IMG/VR virus record: IMGVR_UViG_3300021963_000746
Location: 1-21,687 of that record
DNA length: 21,687 nt
From: a virus
Strand: one strand, 5' to 3'
Shown: one piece after another, positions 6,430 to 12,866 of the stretch
How the letters are laid out: the number at the start of each line of letters is the position of its first letter
How positions within the stretch are numbered: position 1 is the stretch's first letter
The notes under the pieces: generated by a model
What the model was told of the DNA's origin: nothing
The model's database searches: none
What the model saw: only the letters and a program-made list of their open reading frames with translations
Position numbers and translations under genes: made by a program

Positions 6430-7317
6430 ATGTCATTAGTAGTATCTGGATTAACCAACTATGCGAAAGCTGAAGGTTTCCCACTTATCGTTTCTGCTAT
6501 CACACGTGGTAGAACTGCTGAATACGCTAACATCGTATCTGGCTTAAAAGGTACAGGATTGGTTCCTTTCCTTTCATCTGATGTAACATTGGCCGCTGGT
6601 GGTTCATGTTCATTTAATAATAATGGTACTTCTACTTTTTCTGAAGTAGAAATTGCTGTAAAACCTGTAGAATTTACCGAAGCTATTTGTATCGGTGCTT
6701 TAGAAGGTAAAGCAATGATGTATGAAGTACAAGGTTATGACGAATTGCCATACGCTGGTCAGTTCTTACAAAGCAAGTCTGATGCAATTTCTAAGAAATT
6801 GGATAGTCTTTACTGGTTAGGTTCTGTATCTGGTGGTGACGTTTTCAACGGTTTCACTACACAAGCAACCGCTGCTTCTTTGTTAACAACTGTAACTGGT
6901 TCAACATCTAGTGTATACGCTGCTATCGATTTAGCTATTGACGAAGCTGTTGCTTACGATAGTACTTTCGAAACATCTGACAGTGTTAAGATTTTCTTGA
7001 ACTATGCTAAATTCCGTTCATTGCAAAAAGAATTGGTTTCTGCTAATTTCTTCCACTATAACCCAGCTGCTATTGAAGGTAACATGGAAATTACTTTCCC
7101 TGGAACTAAAATTCAAATTGTTGCAACTGAAGGTTTAGCTGGTCACAATTACTTGTATGTAGCTGACGCTGCACACTTGCACATTGGAACTAATTTGGCT
7201 TCTGAAGCTGAAGGTATGAATGTATACCACGACCAAATTTCTAACAACTTGTACTTACGTGCTGCTTTCTACGCTGGTACTGGTGTTAGTAAAATGATGT
7301 TCAAAAAAGCTTGCTAA
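6430..7317 (+). CDS. Major capsid protein
   Basis: A 295-residue protein of the length of compact HK97-fold capsid proteins. It has an N-terminal helix-rich region (SGLTNYAKAEGFPLIVSAI), a central domain with FTEAICIGALEGKAM and the helix YAAIDLAIDEAVAYDS, and a beta-strand-rich C-terminal half (SVKIFLNYAKFRSLQKEL; FPGTKIQIVATEGL; NYLYVADAAHLHIGTNL; NLYLRAAFYAGTGV). A strand-rich region with an IxxTxGL-type loop and a late F-x-x-G strand is usual for these proteins. Position after the scaffold and a codon use of a highly expressed gene (TCT serine, C-ending pyrimidine codons) agree. No proteolysis signal is obvious. The identification is by pattern and context. Confidence 0.75.
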   Translation: MSLVVSGLTNYAKAEGFPLIVSAITRGRTAEYANIVSGLKGTGLVPFLSSDVTLAAGGSCSFNNNGTSTFSEVEIAVKPVEFTEAICIGALEGKAMMYEVQGYDELPYAGQFLQSKSDAISKKLDSLYWLGSVSGGDVFNGFTTQATAASLLTTVTGSTSSVYAAIDLAIDEAVAYDSTFETSDSVKIFLNYAKFRSLQKELVSANFFHYNPAAIEGNMEITFPGTKIQIVATEGLAGHNYLYVADAAHLHIGTNLASEAEGMNVYHDQISNNLYLRAAFYAGTGVSKMMFKKAC

Positions 7318-7333
7318 TTAGCTATTGATTAGC
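7313..7333 (+). other. Weak RNA hairpin across the capsid stop codon
   Basis: GCTAAT (7313-7318) pairs with ATTAGC (7328-7333) around a 9-base loop, with a possible T-G pair outside. No T tract follows, so it is not an intrinsic terminator. It could stabilise the capsid mRNA end or reduce read-through to the next gene. Confidence 0.3.
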
Positions 7334-7366
7334 GTACAATAAAATTAAAATTTAAAACTATATATT

Positions 7367-7933
7367 ATGCCTTTAAATACTAACTGCTTTTTGACTGAAG
7401 GTCTTGAACTTACAGGATGTACTAAAAACTCACTTGGGGGTATGGATACAGTATTTTTTGCAAACTTTAAGGAATTGGTCCCTGGTGGTTCAGCCGCTAA
7501 CCTTTTCACTTATGATGCAACAACAACTGGTCAAATTACCGCAATTGCAAACACCGCTGTGTTCTACCAATTTGACACCGTAAAAGAAACATCTTCTTTG
7601 TCAGAAGCTATTAACGTGAATGTACAAAACGGTACATTAGCATTCGTACCAACCATTGCTTTGGTTGTGAATAAACTTGACACGCAAAAAAGAAACCTTA
7701 TCCACATGATGGCTACTGGTTTGTTGGTTGCTGTTGTTAAAGATAATAACGGTAAATACTGGATGGCTGGTTCATCAAAAGGTTTGGACGTAACAGCTGT
7801 TGAAGCTGGTACTGGTACAGCCTTGGGTGATAGAAACGGTGCCACTATTACCTTAACTGGTGCTGAATTGTATCCTATCGCTGAATTGTCACAGGATGCG
7901 ATTGATGATTTATTAGCTGTAGTTACTTACTAA
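7367..7933 (+). CDS. Virion structural protein, tail-tube (major tail protein) candidate
   Basis: A 188-residue, beta-rich protein. It begins with a Cys/Gly pattern (NCFLTEGLELTGCTKNSLGGMDTVFFANF). Its middle has VYQFDT/FYQFDTVKETS-like strands. The C-terminal half (LLVAVVKDNNGKYWMAGSSKG, then ALGDRNGATITLTGAELYPIAEL) resembles the endings of Bacteroidota-phage major tail or tube proteins, in which D-x-N-G is followed by a threonine-rich strand and a short helix. It follows the capsid gene after a 49-base gap and is the last gene before a strong terminator, consistent with abundant virion protein. A head-decoration protein is the main alternative. Confidence 0.5.
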   Translation: MPLNTNCFLTEGLELTGCTKNSLGGMDTVFFANFKELVPGGSAANLFTYDATTTGQITAIANTAVFYQFDTVKETSSLSEAINVNVQNGTLAFVPTIALVVNKLDTQKRNLIHMMATGLLVAVVKDNNGKYWMAGSSKGLDVTAVEAGTGTALGDRNGATITLTGAELYPIAELSQDAIDDLLAVVTY

Positions 7934-7955
7934 TAATTAGTATCATCGAAATTAA

Positions 7956-7986
7956 GACCCCTGGCTTACGCTGGGGGTTTTTTTTT
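7956..7986 (+). terminator. Strong rho-independent terminator
   Basis: ACCCCTGGC (7957-7965) pairs with GCTGGGGGT (7970-7978) around the loop TTAC; all nine pairs form, two as G-U. The T-rich tract runs from 7978 to 7986. It is by far the most GC-rich hairpin in the window. It closes the 5838-7933 head operon and separates it from the sigma-like and terminase operon. Confidence 0.9.
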
Positions 7987-8021
7987 ACCTAAAATGGCCT
8001 TTTCATTTTTTACAGACTATT

Positions 8022-8031
8022 TATATTTAAA
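8022..8031 (+). promoter_or_regulatory. Candidate promoter TATATTTAAA after the terminator
   Basis: It lies 36 bases beyond the terminator and 11 bases before the TTG start at 8043. Transcription must restart somewhere in 7987-8042, so this is the best-supported copy of the TATATTTA element. Confidence 0.5.
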
Positions 8032-8042
8032 CAACTATTAAT

Positions 8043-8558
8043 TTGGATTTAAACACATACATAAATAAAAATTTTGATAACCTATTCCAGGCTGCCAAAA
8101 ATATTACCAAAGGTCATGATTTAACCGATGATTTATTTCAACACTGTATCGAAGTATTATTAACCGATAAGAATGAAGAAAAGATACAATTACTGATTGA
8201 CAAAAACCAACTGCAATATTATTTTGTTTCAATTCTAATTCGCAATTACCATTCATCCACATCCAGGTTCCATTACCAATATCGCAAAGGAAGCGATTTA
8301 AAGGCCGATAATGATGTATATAATATCCAAGTACCAGATGAAGGCTTTGATTACGACAAAGAAGCTAAAATAACCTTTATCGAAGGTGAATTGGATGAAC
8401 TTGAATGGTACGATAGACAAATGGTAAAATTATACTTTGAAGAAGGTATGTCATATCAAAAAATATCTGAATTTACAAATATACCCAAAACCAGTTGTTA
8501 CAATACAGTTACACAAATTAAGAATAAGATAAAAGACAAATACGATGGCTGTAATTAA
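8043..8558 (+). CDS. Sigma-70-region-4-like helix-turn-helix protein (TTG start)
   Basis: A 171-residue protein. An in-frame stop at 8028-8030 and the absence of any ATG before the DRQMVKLY segment leave TTG 8043 as the likely start. The N-terminal part (LNTYINKNFDNLFQAAKNIT, GHDLTDDLFQHCIEVLL) resembles sigma region 2-like helices. A central linker follows, and residues about 118-163 (LEWYDRQMVKLYFEEGMSYQ, then KISEFTNIPKTSCYNTVTQI) form a helix-turn-helix like sigma region 4. Such ECF-like proteins occur before the terminase genes of Bacteroidota phages. It may redirect host RNA polymerase to late promoters or only bind DNA. The final 14 bases overlap the next gene. Confidence 0.65.
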   Translation: MDLNTYINKNFDNLFQAAKNITKGHDLTDDLFQHCIEVLLTDKNEEKIQLLIDKNQLQYYFVSILIRNYHSSTSRFHYQYRKGSDLKADNDVYNIQVPDEGFDYDKEAKITFIEGELDELEWYDRQMVKLYFEEGMSYQKISEFTNIPKTSCYNTVTQIKNKIKDKYDGCN

Positions 8559-8772
8559 ATTTAATTTAAAAGAAGAGTATTACAATGAAGCGGTTGCTTT
8601 GTTGGATGAAATAAATAACACCAGAACCATTAACGGTGATCAGTTAAAAAGATTGCATGGGTTGGTTACAAAATGTGGTTACAATTCATCACCAGGTGGA
8701 TGTGCATCGTGCAATAGAAAAGCATTAAATGTATTAAAAGGGTTTATACACCAATACGAAAACCCAGAATGA
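8545..8772 (+). CDS. Small Cys-motif phage protein, unknown function
   Basis: A 75-residue protein starting inside the end of the sigma-like gene (14-base overlap). The first 40 residues are a charged helix-rich segment (KEEYYNEAVALLDEINNTR). Then comes CGYNSSPGGCASCNRKA, with Cys at 44, 53 and 56, followed by a C-terminal helix. Three cysteines with a CxxC could bind metal if a further ligand such as His41-region or a partner contributes. The gene lies two bases from the zinc-ribbon gene. It is not recognised; a role beside terminase or transcription control is only suggested by position. Confidence 0.6.
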   Translation: MAVIKFNLKEEYYNEAVALLDEINNTRTINGDQLKRLHGLVTKCGYNSSPGGCASCNRKALNVLKGFIHQYENPE

Positions 8773-8773
8773 T

Positions 8774-9364
8774 ATGGCTAAGAAGATAGAAAGAAAAAGC
8801 AAGCTAACCAAAATTGCTAATGAAGACCTTTACAAAAAGACAAAGAATGATGGTACAACAGATGAACGTTCAAATAGGGCGAGTACAACAGACTATGTTG
8901 GCCTAACCTTTGAATGTAACTATGACACATTTTTGGTTATAGCTGAAGCTGATAGGGTATTATCAAAGAATGGTAAACACCTGTATAGAAACTTTCATGT
9001 TAGATGCGTTGCATGTGGTACAGAAAGGGAAACATTAATAGCATCGCTAATAGGTAAAGGCGTAGCTTGTAGGGAATGTCAAACAACAGTTAGGGGGGTA
9101 AGGTTAGACTTATCAAAACCACCAATTACATTGGAAGGTAAAATTGAAGCCATGCATGAAATAAACCAAATATGGGATGAAATGAAACGCATGGCCAAAG
9201 CTGGTGAATTAACCAAATATCTTGTAAAAAAGTTTGATGTTAATGAATACCTAATTAATGATGAAGAAGAAGATAAACCAAATGAAGTGGTCAATGATAG
9301 CGATGATATTAACTATGACGATATTAATATTGATTGGGACCAGGAAATTAAGAAATATTTATAA
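8774..9364 (+). CDS. Zinc-ribbon protein preceding the small terminase
   Basis: A 196-residue protein. Residues 1-40 are basic. Residues 41-103 run YVGLTFECNYDTFLVIAEAD ... FHVRCVACG ... ACREC, with paired CxxC motifs at 78/81 and 99/102. The order G-L-x-F, x-V-I-A-E-A, R-C-x-x-C-G, a short basic segment, then C-x-x-C resembles the zinc-ribbon that accompanies HNH or AP2-type homing endonucleases. No HNH or GIY-YIG catalytic motif is present. A helical region (120-155) and an acidic Asp/Glu-rich tail (163-196) follow. Inference: a DNA-binding accessory of the terminase or of transcription. Its stop overlaps the terminase start (TAATG). The alternative is a decayed endonuclease relic. Confidence 0.55.
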   Translation: MAKKIERKSKLTKIANEDLYKKTKNDGTTDERSNRASTTDYVGLTFECNYDTFLVIAEADRVLSKNGKHLYRNFHVRCVACGTERETLIASLIGKGVACRECQTTVRGVRLDLSKPPITLEGKIEAMHEINQIWDEMKRMAKAGELTKYLVKKFDVNEYLINDEEEDKPNEVVNDSDDINYDDINIDWDQEIKKYL

Positions 9365-9882
9365 TGGCAAAACCAAGATATAAACCACACGGTCATCCAA
9401 CCAAGATTAGGAATTACGTTAAACTTGAAGATTTGGGTGCTTACATAAAAGAAAAATATGATGGGTATCGTATAACAGAACAGACCATTGAATTTGCTAT
9501 GAAGGTTGCTGCTGGTGAAGATGCAATATCAGCTGTAAGGGATGTATATACTTTGCATGAAAACCCAGCTGAAGCCAGAAGACAGGCAAAAGACTTAATG
9601 CTAAAACCAAAGGTGGTTGAAACTATTAATATTATACGTGAAAATATAAAGCACCAGACAATTGTTGATACCAATAGTATACTTATGCGACTGGAAATGA
9701 TGTATGGGGAATGCATACAGGAAAACGATAGGGCAAATGCTTTGAAAGTTCTTAAACAGATGGCTGATATTGTAGCTAAAATGGATGGCACAATGTCCAT
9801 TGGGGATGTAACGATTAAATTTGAATTGCCTAACCCCATAAAAGCAAATACAATTGATATAAGCGAAGCTGAAGTAGAATAA
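9364..9882 (+). CDS. terS: Terminase small subunit
   Basis: A 172-residue, largely helical protein. A basic N-terminus (MAKPRYKPHGHPTKIRN) precedes a helix-turn-helix-like DNA-binding region with FAMKVAAGEDAISAVRDVYT and PAEARRQAKDLMLKPKVVET (about 45-95). A second helical, oligomerisation-like region (DTNSILMRLEMMYGECIQEN, ANALKVLKQMADIVAKMDG) and a short C-terminal tail follow. This is the pattern of phage small terminases, which recognise the packaging site and regulate the large subunit. It lies one base before the large-subunit gene. The ATG overlaps the previous stop. The packaging site cannot be located by eye. Confidence 0.78.
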   Translation: MAKPRYKPHGHPTKIRNYVKLEDLGAYIKEKYDGYRITEQTIEFAMKVAAGEDAISAVRDVYTLHENPAEARRQAKDLMLKPKVVETINIIRENIKHQTIVDTNSILMRLEMMYGECIQENDRANALKVLKQMADIVAKMDGTMSIGDVTIKFELPNPIKANTIDISEAEVE

Positions 9883-9883
9883 T

Positions 9884-11122
9884 ATGCAAATAACATTAGA
9901 AGGTGCCGAACTATTTCCATGGCAAAAACAGGTGTATAATTCATTTGTAAATGATGATTACAAAACATATGTGTTAAATACGTCCAGACAGATTGGTAAG
10001 TCATTGCTTATCAGCCAGTTGGTATTGCATTCAGCGATTAACAATGAAAAGGTTATCGTGGGGGTGGTATCATTAACGTATAAACAGGTTAAACTTATTT
10101 ACAATAGCATCAGCAATATATTAGCGAATACACCAATTGTTAGTTCGGATAACAAGTCAGAACTTGAAATAAAGTTGGTCAATGGGTCAGTTATTAAATT
10201 CTTTTCCATCCAGAACTATGATGCAATTCGTGGTCAGACATTTGAATTTTTGGCGGTGGATGAAGCGGCTTATATCCCACCAAATGTGTATCAACAGGTA
10301 TTGCAACCAACCACCCTAGCCAGGGGTCGCAAAACGGTTCTATGTTCAACACCAAGGGGTATCAATTACTTCTATGATATATTTATGCGTGGGATGGATG
10401 AAGATGATAAAACAACCATATCATTCAAATTTGATTACACAGCTAACCCCTATTTTAATTTGGATGAAATACATGCTATTAAAAAGCAATTACCAGATGG
10501 AATATTTAGGGCTGAATACTTGGGTGAATTTAGTGAAAATAGTTCGGTATTTGGTAATATAAAAGATGTGTGTATCCACCATGAATATCCAACCCCAAGT
10601 GGTAATTTATTCTGTGGTATTGATGTTGGTTTATTCCATGACTTTGCTGTGGCATCTATATTCGACAGTACAGGTAATTTGGTTGCATTTTACCGTAGCA
10701 AAACTGGTAGCATAAATAAATTAAATTCAGAACTTGAAGAATTTTTAAAGAAGCATAAACCCACAAAAACCCTTATAGAATGGAATTCAATTGGTGTATC
10801 GGTCTATGAATATTTACAACCCAGAATAAGGGGTGTAGAAGGCTTCAAAACAACCGCTGTGTCGAAGCCAGACCTTATTAACCAACTACAGAATAGTATT
10901 GAAGATAAGCGGATCAAATTACCCCACCAGCATATGGTGCCAGAAATATATGATGAATTGGTAAACTTTAGCTTTAACTATAGTGAAAAGACTAGGGCCA
11001 TCCAATATTCAGCATTGCCAGGAAAACATGATGATATTGTCATCAGCTTAGCATTGGCCAACAAGATATTTGTTGAAGCCAACTTTAGCATCAAACCAAA
11101 GGTGCGTGTCCGATTTGGATAA
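9884..11122 (+). CDS. terL: Terminase large subunit
   Basis: A 412-residue packaging ATPase/nuclease. ATPase motifs: adenine-binding FPWQKQVY (11-18), Walker A SRQIGKS (34-40), Walker B FLAVDEAA (122-129, Asp126 and Glu127) and coupling motif STP (155-157). Nuclease residues are visible as the RNase-H-like CGIDVG (Asp247), LIEWN (Glu299) and HDD (Asp383/384 in GKHDDIVISLA). All expected acidic positions are present, so it looks intact. It pumps DNA into the prohead through the portal. The size is compact but within range. It follows the small subunit by one base and ends 33 bases before the tail block. Confidence 0.95.
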   Translation: MQITLEGAELFPWQKQVYNSFVNDDYKTYVLNTSRQIGKSLLISQLVLHSAINNEKVIVGVVSLTYKQVKLIYNSISNILANTPIVSSDNKSELEIKLVNGSVIKFFSIQNYDAIRGQTFEFLAVDEAAYIPPNVYQQVLQPTTLARGRKTVLCSTPRGINYFYDIFMRGMDEDDKTTISFKFDYTANPYFNLDEIHAIKKQLPDGIFRAEYLGEFSENSSVFGNIKDVCIHHEYPTPSGNLFCGIDVGLFHDFAVASIFDSTGNLVAFYRSKTGSINKLNSELEEFLKKHKPTKTLIEWNSIGVSVYEYLQPRIRGVEGFKTTAVSKPDLINQLQNSIEDKRIKLPHQHMVPEIYDELVNFSFNYSEKTRAIQYSALPGKHDDIVISLALANKIFVEANFSIKPKVRVRFG

Positions 11123-11139
11123 AACGATAATAAGAAAAT

Positions 11140-11149
11140 TATATTTATA
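11140..11149 (+). promoter_or_regulatory. Candidate phage promoter element TATATTTATA
   Basis: This copy of TATATTTA sits in the 33-base gap after the large terminase gene, 6 bases before the next ATG. The short distance means it may instead act in translation initiation. Confidence 0.35.
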
Positions 11150-11155
11150 AATAGC

Positions 11156-11818
11156 ATGAAAGAAATAACGCTAAAAAATAAGAAGGTGTACAACATACCA
11201 AACAACTGGTCAGAACTGGCCATGGGCAAATATATTAAAATTAGTTCTTTGGTTAAAAAATTCGAAGGGATTGATATTGATGACAAAATTTTTAATGAAC
11301 AGATTTTACCTAAAATAGCTGAAATTATTTTGGGTGTTACTGAAAAGGAATTGAAACAGTTTACTGTGGTTGAATACAGCCAGATTAGGGAAGCACTTAA
11401 TTTTATTAATGAACCACTACCTAAGTTTATCCCGAAAACACAAAGTGTTTCAAATGAATTTAAAATAAAAATGACCGACTTAAATGAATTAAAATTTGGT
11501 ACATGGTCTGATGTGAACCACCTTATGGGGTTGGACCCTGTGGGTAACTTACCAATGATTTTTGGTATGCTGGTGACCATCGAAAGAATAAAGCCATGGT
11601 ATAAATTCTGGTCCAAAACTGAAGAAGTTAAAGATGATGAATATTTGGATGTAATTAATAACCTACCAATGTCAGAAATTTTCGCAATTAACAATTTTTT
11701 TTTGCTTACAATGATGGTGTTAAAGCAAAATATTCTATCCTCTTCAGCCCCAGCGGAAATGAAGGTACAAGTCATGAAGCAATTTTCGCTAATGGATGGT
11801 CTTACTACATTTGGATAA
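11156..11818 (+). CDS. Putative tail assembly chaperone (0-frame product)
   Basis: A 220-residue protein. It begins with basic strand-like residues (EITLKNKKVYNIPNNWSELAMG), a start I recall from Bacteroidota-phage tail genes. A helical core follows (LPKIAEIILGVTEKELKQF, YSQIREALNFINE) and then MGLDPVGNLPMIFGMLVTIE, with a hydrophobic C-terminus after a run of nine T (11695-11703). The T run is decoded in frame as FFL, and the -1 frame opens directly there and reaches the following small gene. Short product plus frameshifted longer product, upstream of a tape measure gene, is the signature of tail assembly chaperones. No homology is certain by eye, and the gene sits farther upstream of the tape measure than usual. 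Confidence 0.5.
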   Translation: MKEITLKNKKVYNIPNNWSELAMGKYIKISSLVKKFEGIDIDDKIFNEQILPKIAEIILGVTEKELKQFTVVEYSQIREALNFINEPLPKFIPKTQSVSNEFKIKMTDLNELKFGTWSDVNHLMGLDPVGNLPMIFGMLVTIERIKPWYKFWSKTEEVKDDEYLDVINNLPMSEIFAINNFFLLTMMVLKQNILSSSAPAEMKVQVMKQFSLMDGLTTFG

Positions 11819-11973
11819 TGGATTTATGTGGGGAAAATGTGTTAAAAATAAATGAAGCGGTTGATATGAAGGTATCGCAAGCCTTAACATTCTTAGCGTA
11901 CAAAACATCCAAAAATAATATGATAGAAGCTATCAGAAAAGAAGAAGAAATGAAAAGCAAATACAGAAGATAA
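11692..11973 (+). other. Candidate programmed -1 frameshift: T9 slip site and -1 extension
   Basis: In the 11156 frame the bases split as AAT TTT TTT TTG, so T TTT TTT and T TTT TTG slippery heptamers both occur (9 T at 11695-11703). The -1 frame has a stop at 11689-11691 and is then open to TAA 11971-11973. A slip at the T run yields a 272-residue fusion: 182-183 zero-frame residues followed by FAYNDGVKAKYSILFSPSGN and the rest, including all of the small downstream ORF. The alternative is an error in homopolymer length. I see no strong downstream stem by eye. Confidence 0.55.
11818..11973 (+). CDS. Small downstream ORF / C-terminal part of frameshift product
   Basis: ATG 11818 overlaps the previous stop as TAATG and gives 51 residues ending at TAA 11971-11973. 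It contains a helical SQALTFLAYKTSKNNMIEAI and a basic end (MKSKYRR). It is in the -1 frame relative to 11156-11818, and that frame continues open upstream to 11692. It may be translated separately by coupling, only as part of the fusion, or both. Small helical proteins in this position resemble the second half of chaperone pairs such as lambda gpG-T. The stop overlaps the next ATG. Confidence 0.5.
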   Translation: MDLCGENVLKINEAVDMKVSQALTFLAYKTSKNNMIEAIRKEEEMKSKYRR

Positions 11974-12413
11974 TGAACTATAGTCAATTAACAAACTACC
12001 TTACAACAACCGCTGGCAACCACTTTAATGTGGCGTATTCAGAAGCTGGTTATTTGGAAAACCTTAACTGGGGTGAAAACAAATACGTGGCCGTTTATTT
12101 CGTGTGCCAACCTGGTACATTCAGCATAAACAAAATAAGATACAACATGACCATGATAGTGGCCGACATTATGGATGATGCAACCTTGCAACAAATTACC
12201 AAACAAAGTAACTGTTTCGAAATTGGTAGGGACATCATCAACCAGGTATTGATTGATAGTCAAAACAACACCTTCGACCTATTAGAAGATAGTGTGGTGT
12301 TTACCCCATTCACTGATAACCTACCAGATTTGTGTACAGGATTTCAGTTCGATTTTGTTATCGAAATATTAAATATAAACAATTGTAACTTACCATTTGC
12401 AATAGGGAACTAA
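11973..12413 (+). CDS. Probable tail completion / neck protein
   Basis: A 146-residue protein with both ends overlapping neighbours as TAATG. Alternating strands and helices are visible: YVAVYFVCQPGTFS, KIRYNMTMIVADIM, then TKQSNCFEIGRDIINQVLID and a C-terminal FQFDFVIEILNINNCNLP. The pattern of an N-terminal helix (NYSQLTNYLTTTAG), an antiparallel sheet and a late Cys strand (DLCTGFQFDFVIEI) resembles tail terminator or completion proteins of siphophages. These cap the tail tube or join it to the head. The following gp10-like gene supports the neck context. The family is not certain. Confidence 0.5.
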   Translation: MNYSQLTNYLTTTAGNHFNVAYSEAGYLENLNWGENKYVAVYFVCQPGTFSINKIRYNMTMIVADIMDDATLQQITKQSNCFEIGRDIINQVLIDSQNNTFDLLEDSVVFTPFTDNLPDLCTGFQFDFVIEILNINNCNLPFAIGN

Positions 12414-12865
12414 TGAATTTAATATCACCAGAATTAATGAAGGCCTTAGGGGATGAACTAAAAAAGAATTTGGTTCAAGAACTAAGACGCACAAAAGCGA
12501 TTGCCACAGGTGATTTAATTAATTCACTAGACATTCAAGTTGAAAAAACGAATGATGGTGCAATTATATCTTTAGCTGGGAATGATTATATCACCTTCAT
12601 TGAAAAAGGTCGTAAAAGGGGCAAATATGCGCCAATTAAGGCACTTGAAAGGTGGGTGATGGCAAAAGGTATTGCAACTGGTGCGAAAAAGGTTAAAGCA
12701 ATAGCGTTTGCGATAAATAATAAAATTAAAAAAGAAGGTATCAGACCAAGACCAATTCTGGAAAATGCGTACACAGGTGGATTGCCAATGTATGATAGAA
12801 TTGTAACCCAAGTTTTGGAAAGGGACCTTAACAAATATCTTGAAGAAAAATTAAATAACTTATAA
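12413..12865 (+). CDS. HK97 gp10-like head-tail/neck protein
   Basis: A 150-residue protein typical of the HK97-gp10 family. It has an N-terminal amphipathic helix (LMKALGDELKKNLVQELRRT) followed by TGDLINSLDIQVE. The diagnostic central block (YITFIEKGRKRGKYAPIKAL, then ERWVMAKGI) combines Y-x-x-F-I-E-x-G-R-x-x-G with I-x-x-L-x-x-W. Further on, KAIAFAINNKIKKEGIRPRP and a C-terminal helix follow. Such proteins sit at the head-tail junction or complete the tail. The start overlaps the stop of the upstream completion-like gene, and one base separates it from the tip gene downstream. Confidence 0.75.
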   Translation: MNLISPELMKALGDELKKNLVQELRRTKAIATGDLINSLDIQVEKTNDGAIISLAGNDYITFIEKGRKRGKYAPIKALERWVMAKGIATGAKKVKAIAFAINNKIKKEGIRPRPILENAYTGGLPMYDRIVTQVLERDLNKYLEEKLNNL

Positions 12866-12866
12866 A

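Noticed and set aside
8774-9364. HNH homing endonuclease gene
   Set aside because: Only the zinc-ribbon-like part is seen; no His-Asn-His catalytic region or intron boundary can be found.
9441-10004. Minus-strand ORF (187 codons) opposite terS and the start of terL
   Set aside because: It is a shadow of the terminase genes, with no domain and no room for its own leader.
10378-10385. TATATTTA copy within terL as an internal promoter
   Set aside because: A single intragenic copy is expected by chance in AT-rich sequence and no gene starts soon after it.
11695-11703. T9 run read as the tail of an intrinsic terminator
   Set aside because: No stable GC-rich hairpin precedes it and it lies within a coding region; a slip site is the better explanation.
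10978-11775. Long minus-strand ORF (265 codons) opposite terL end and the chaperone-like gene
   Set aside because: It lies antisense to two well-packed + strand genes, spans their junction and shows no recognisable domain; all supported genes are on the + strand.
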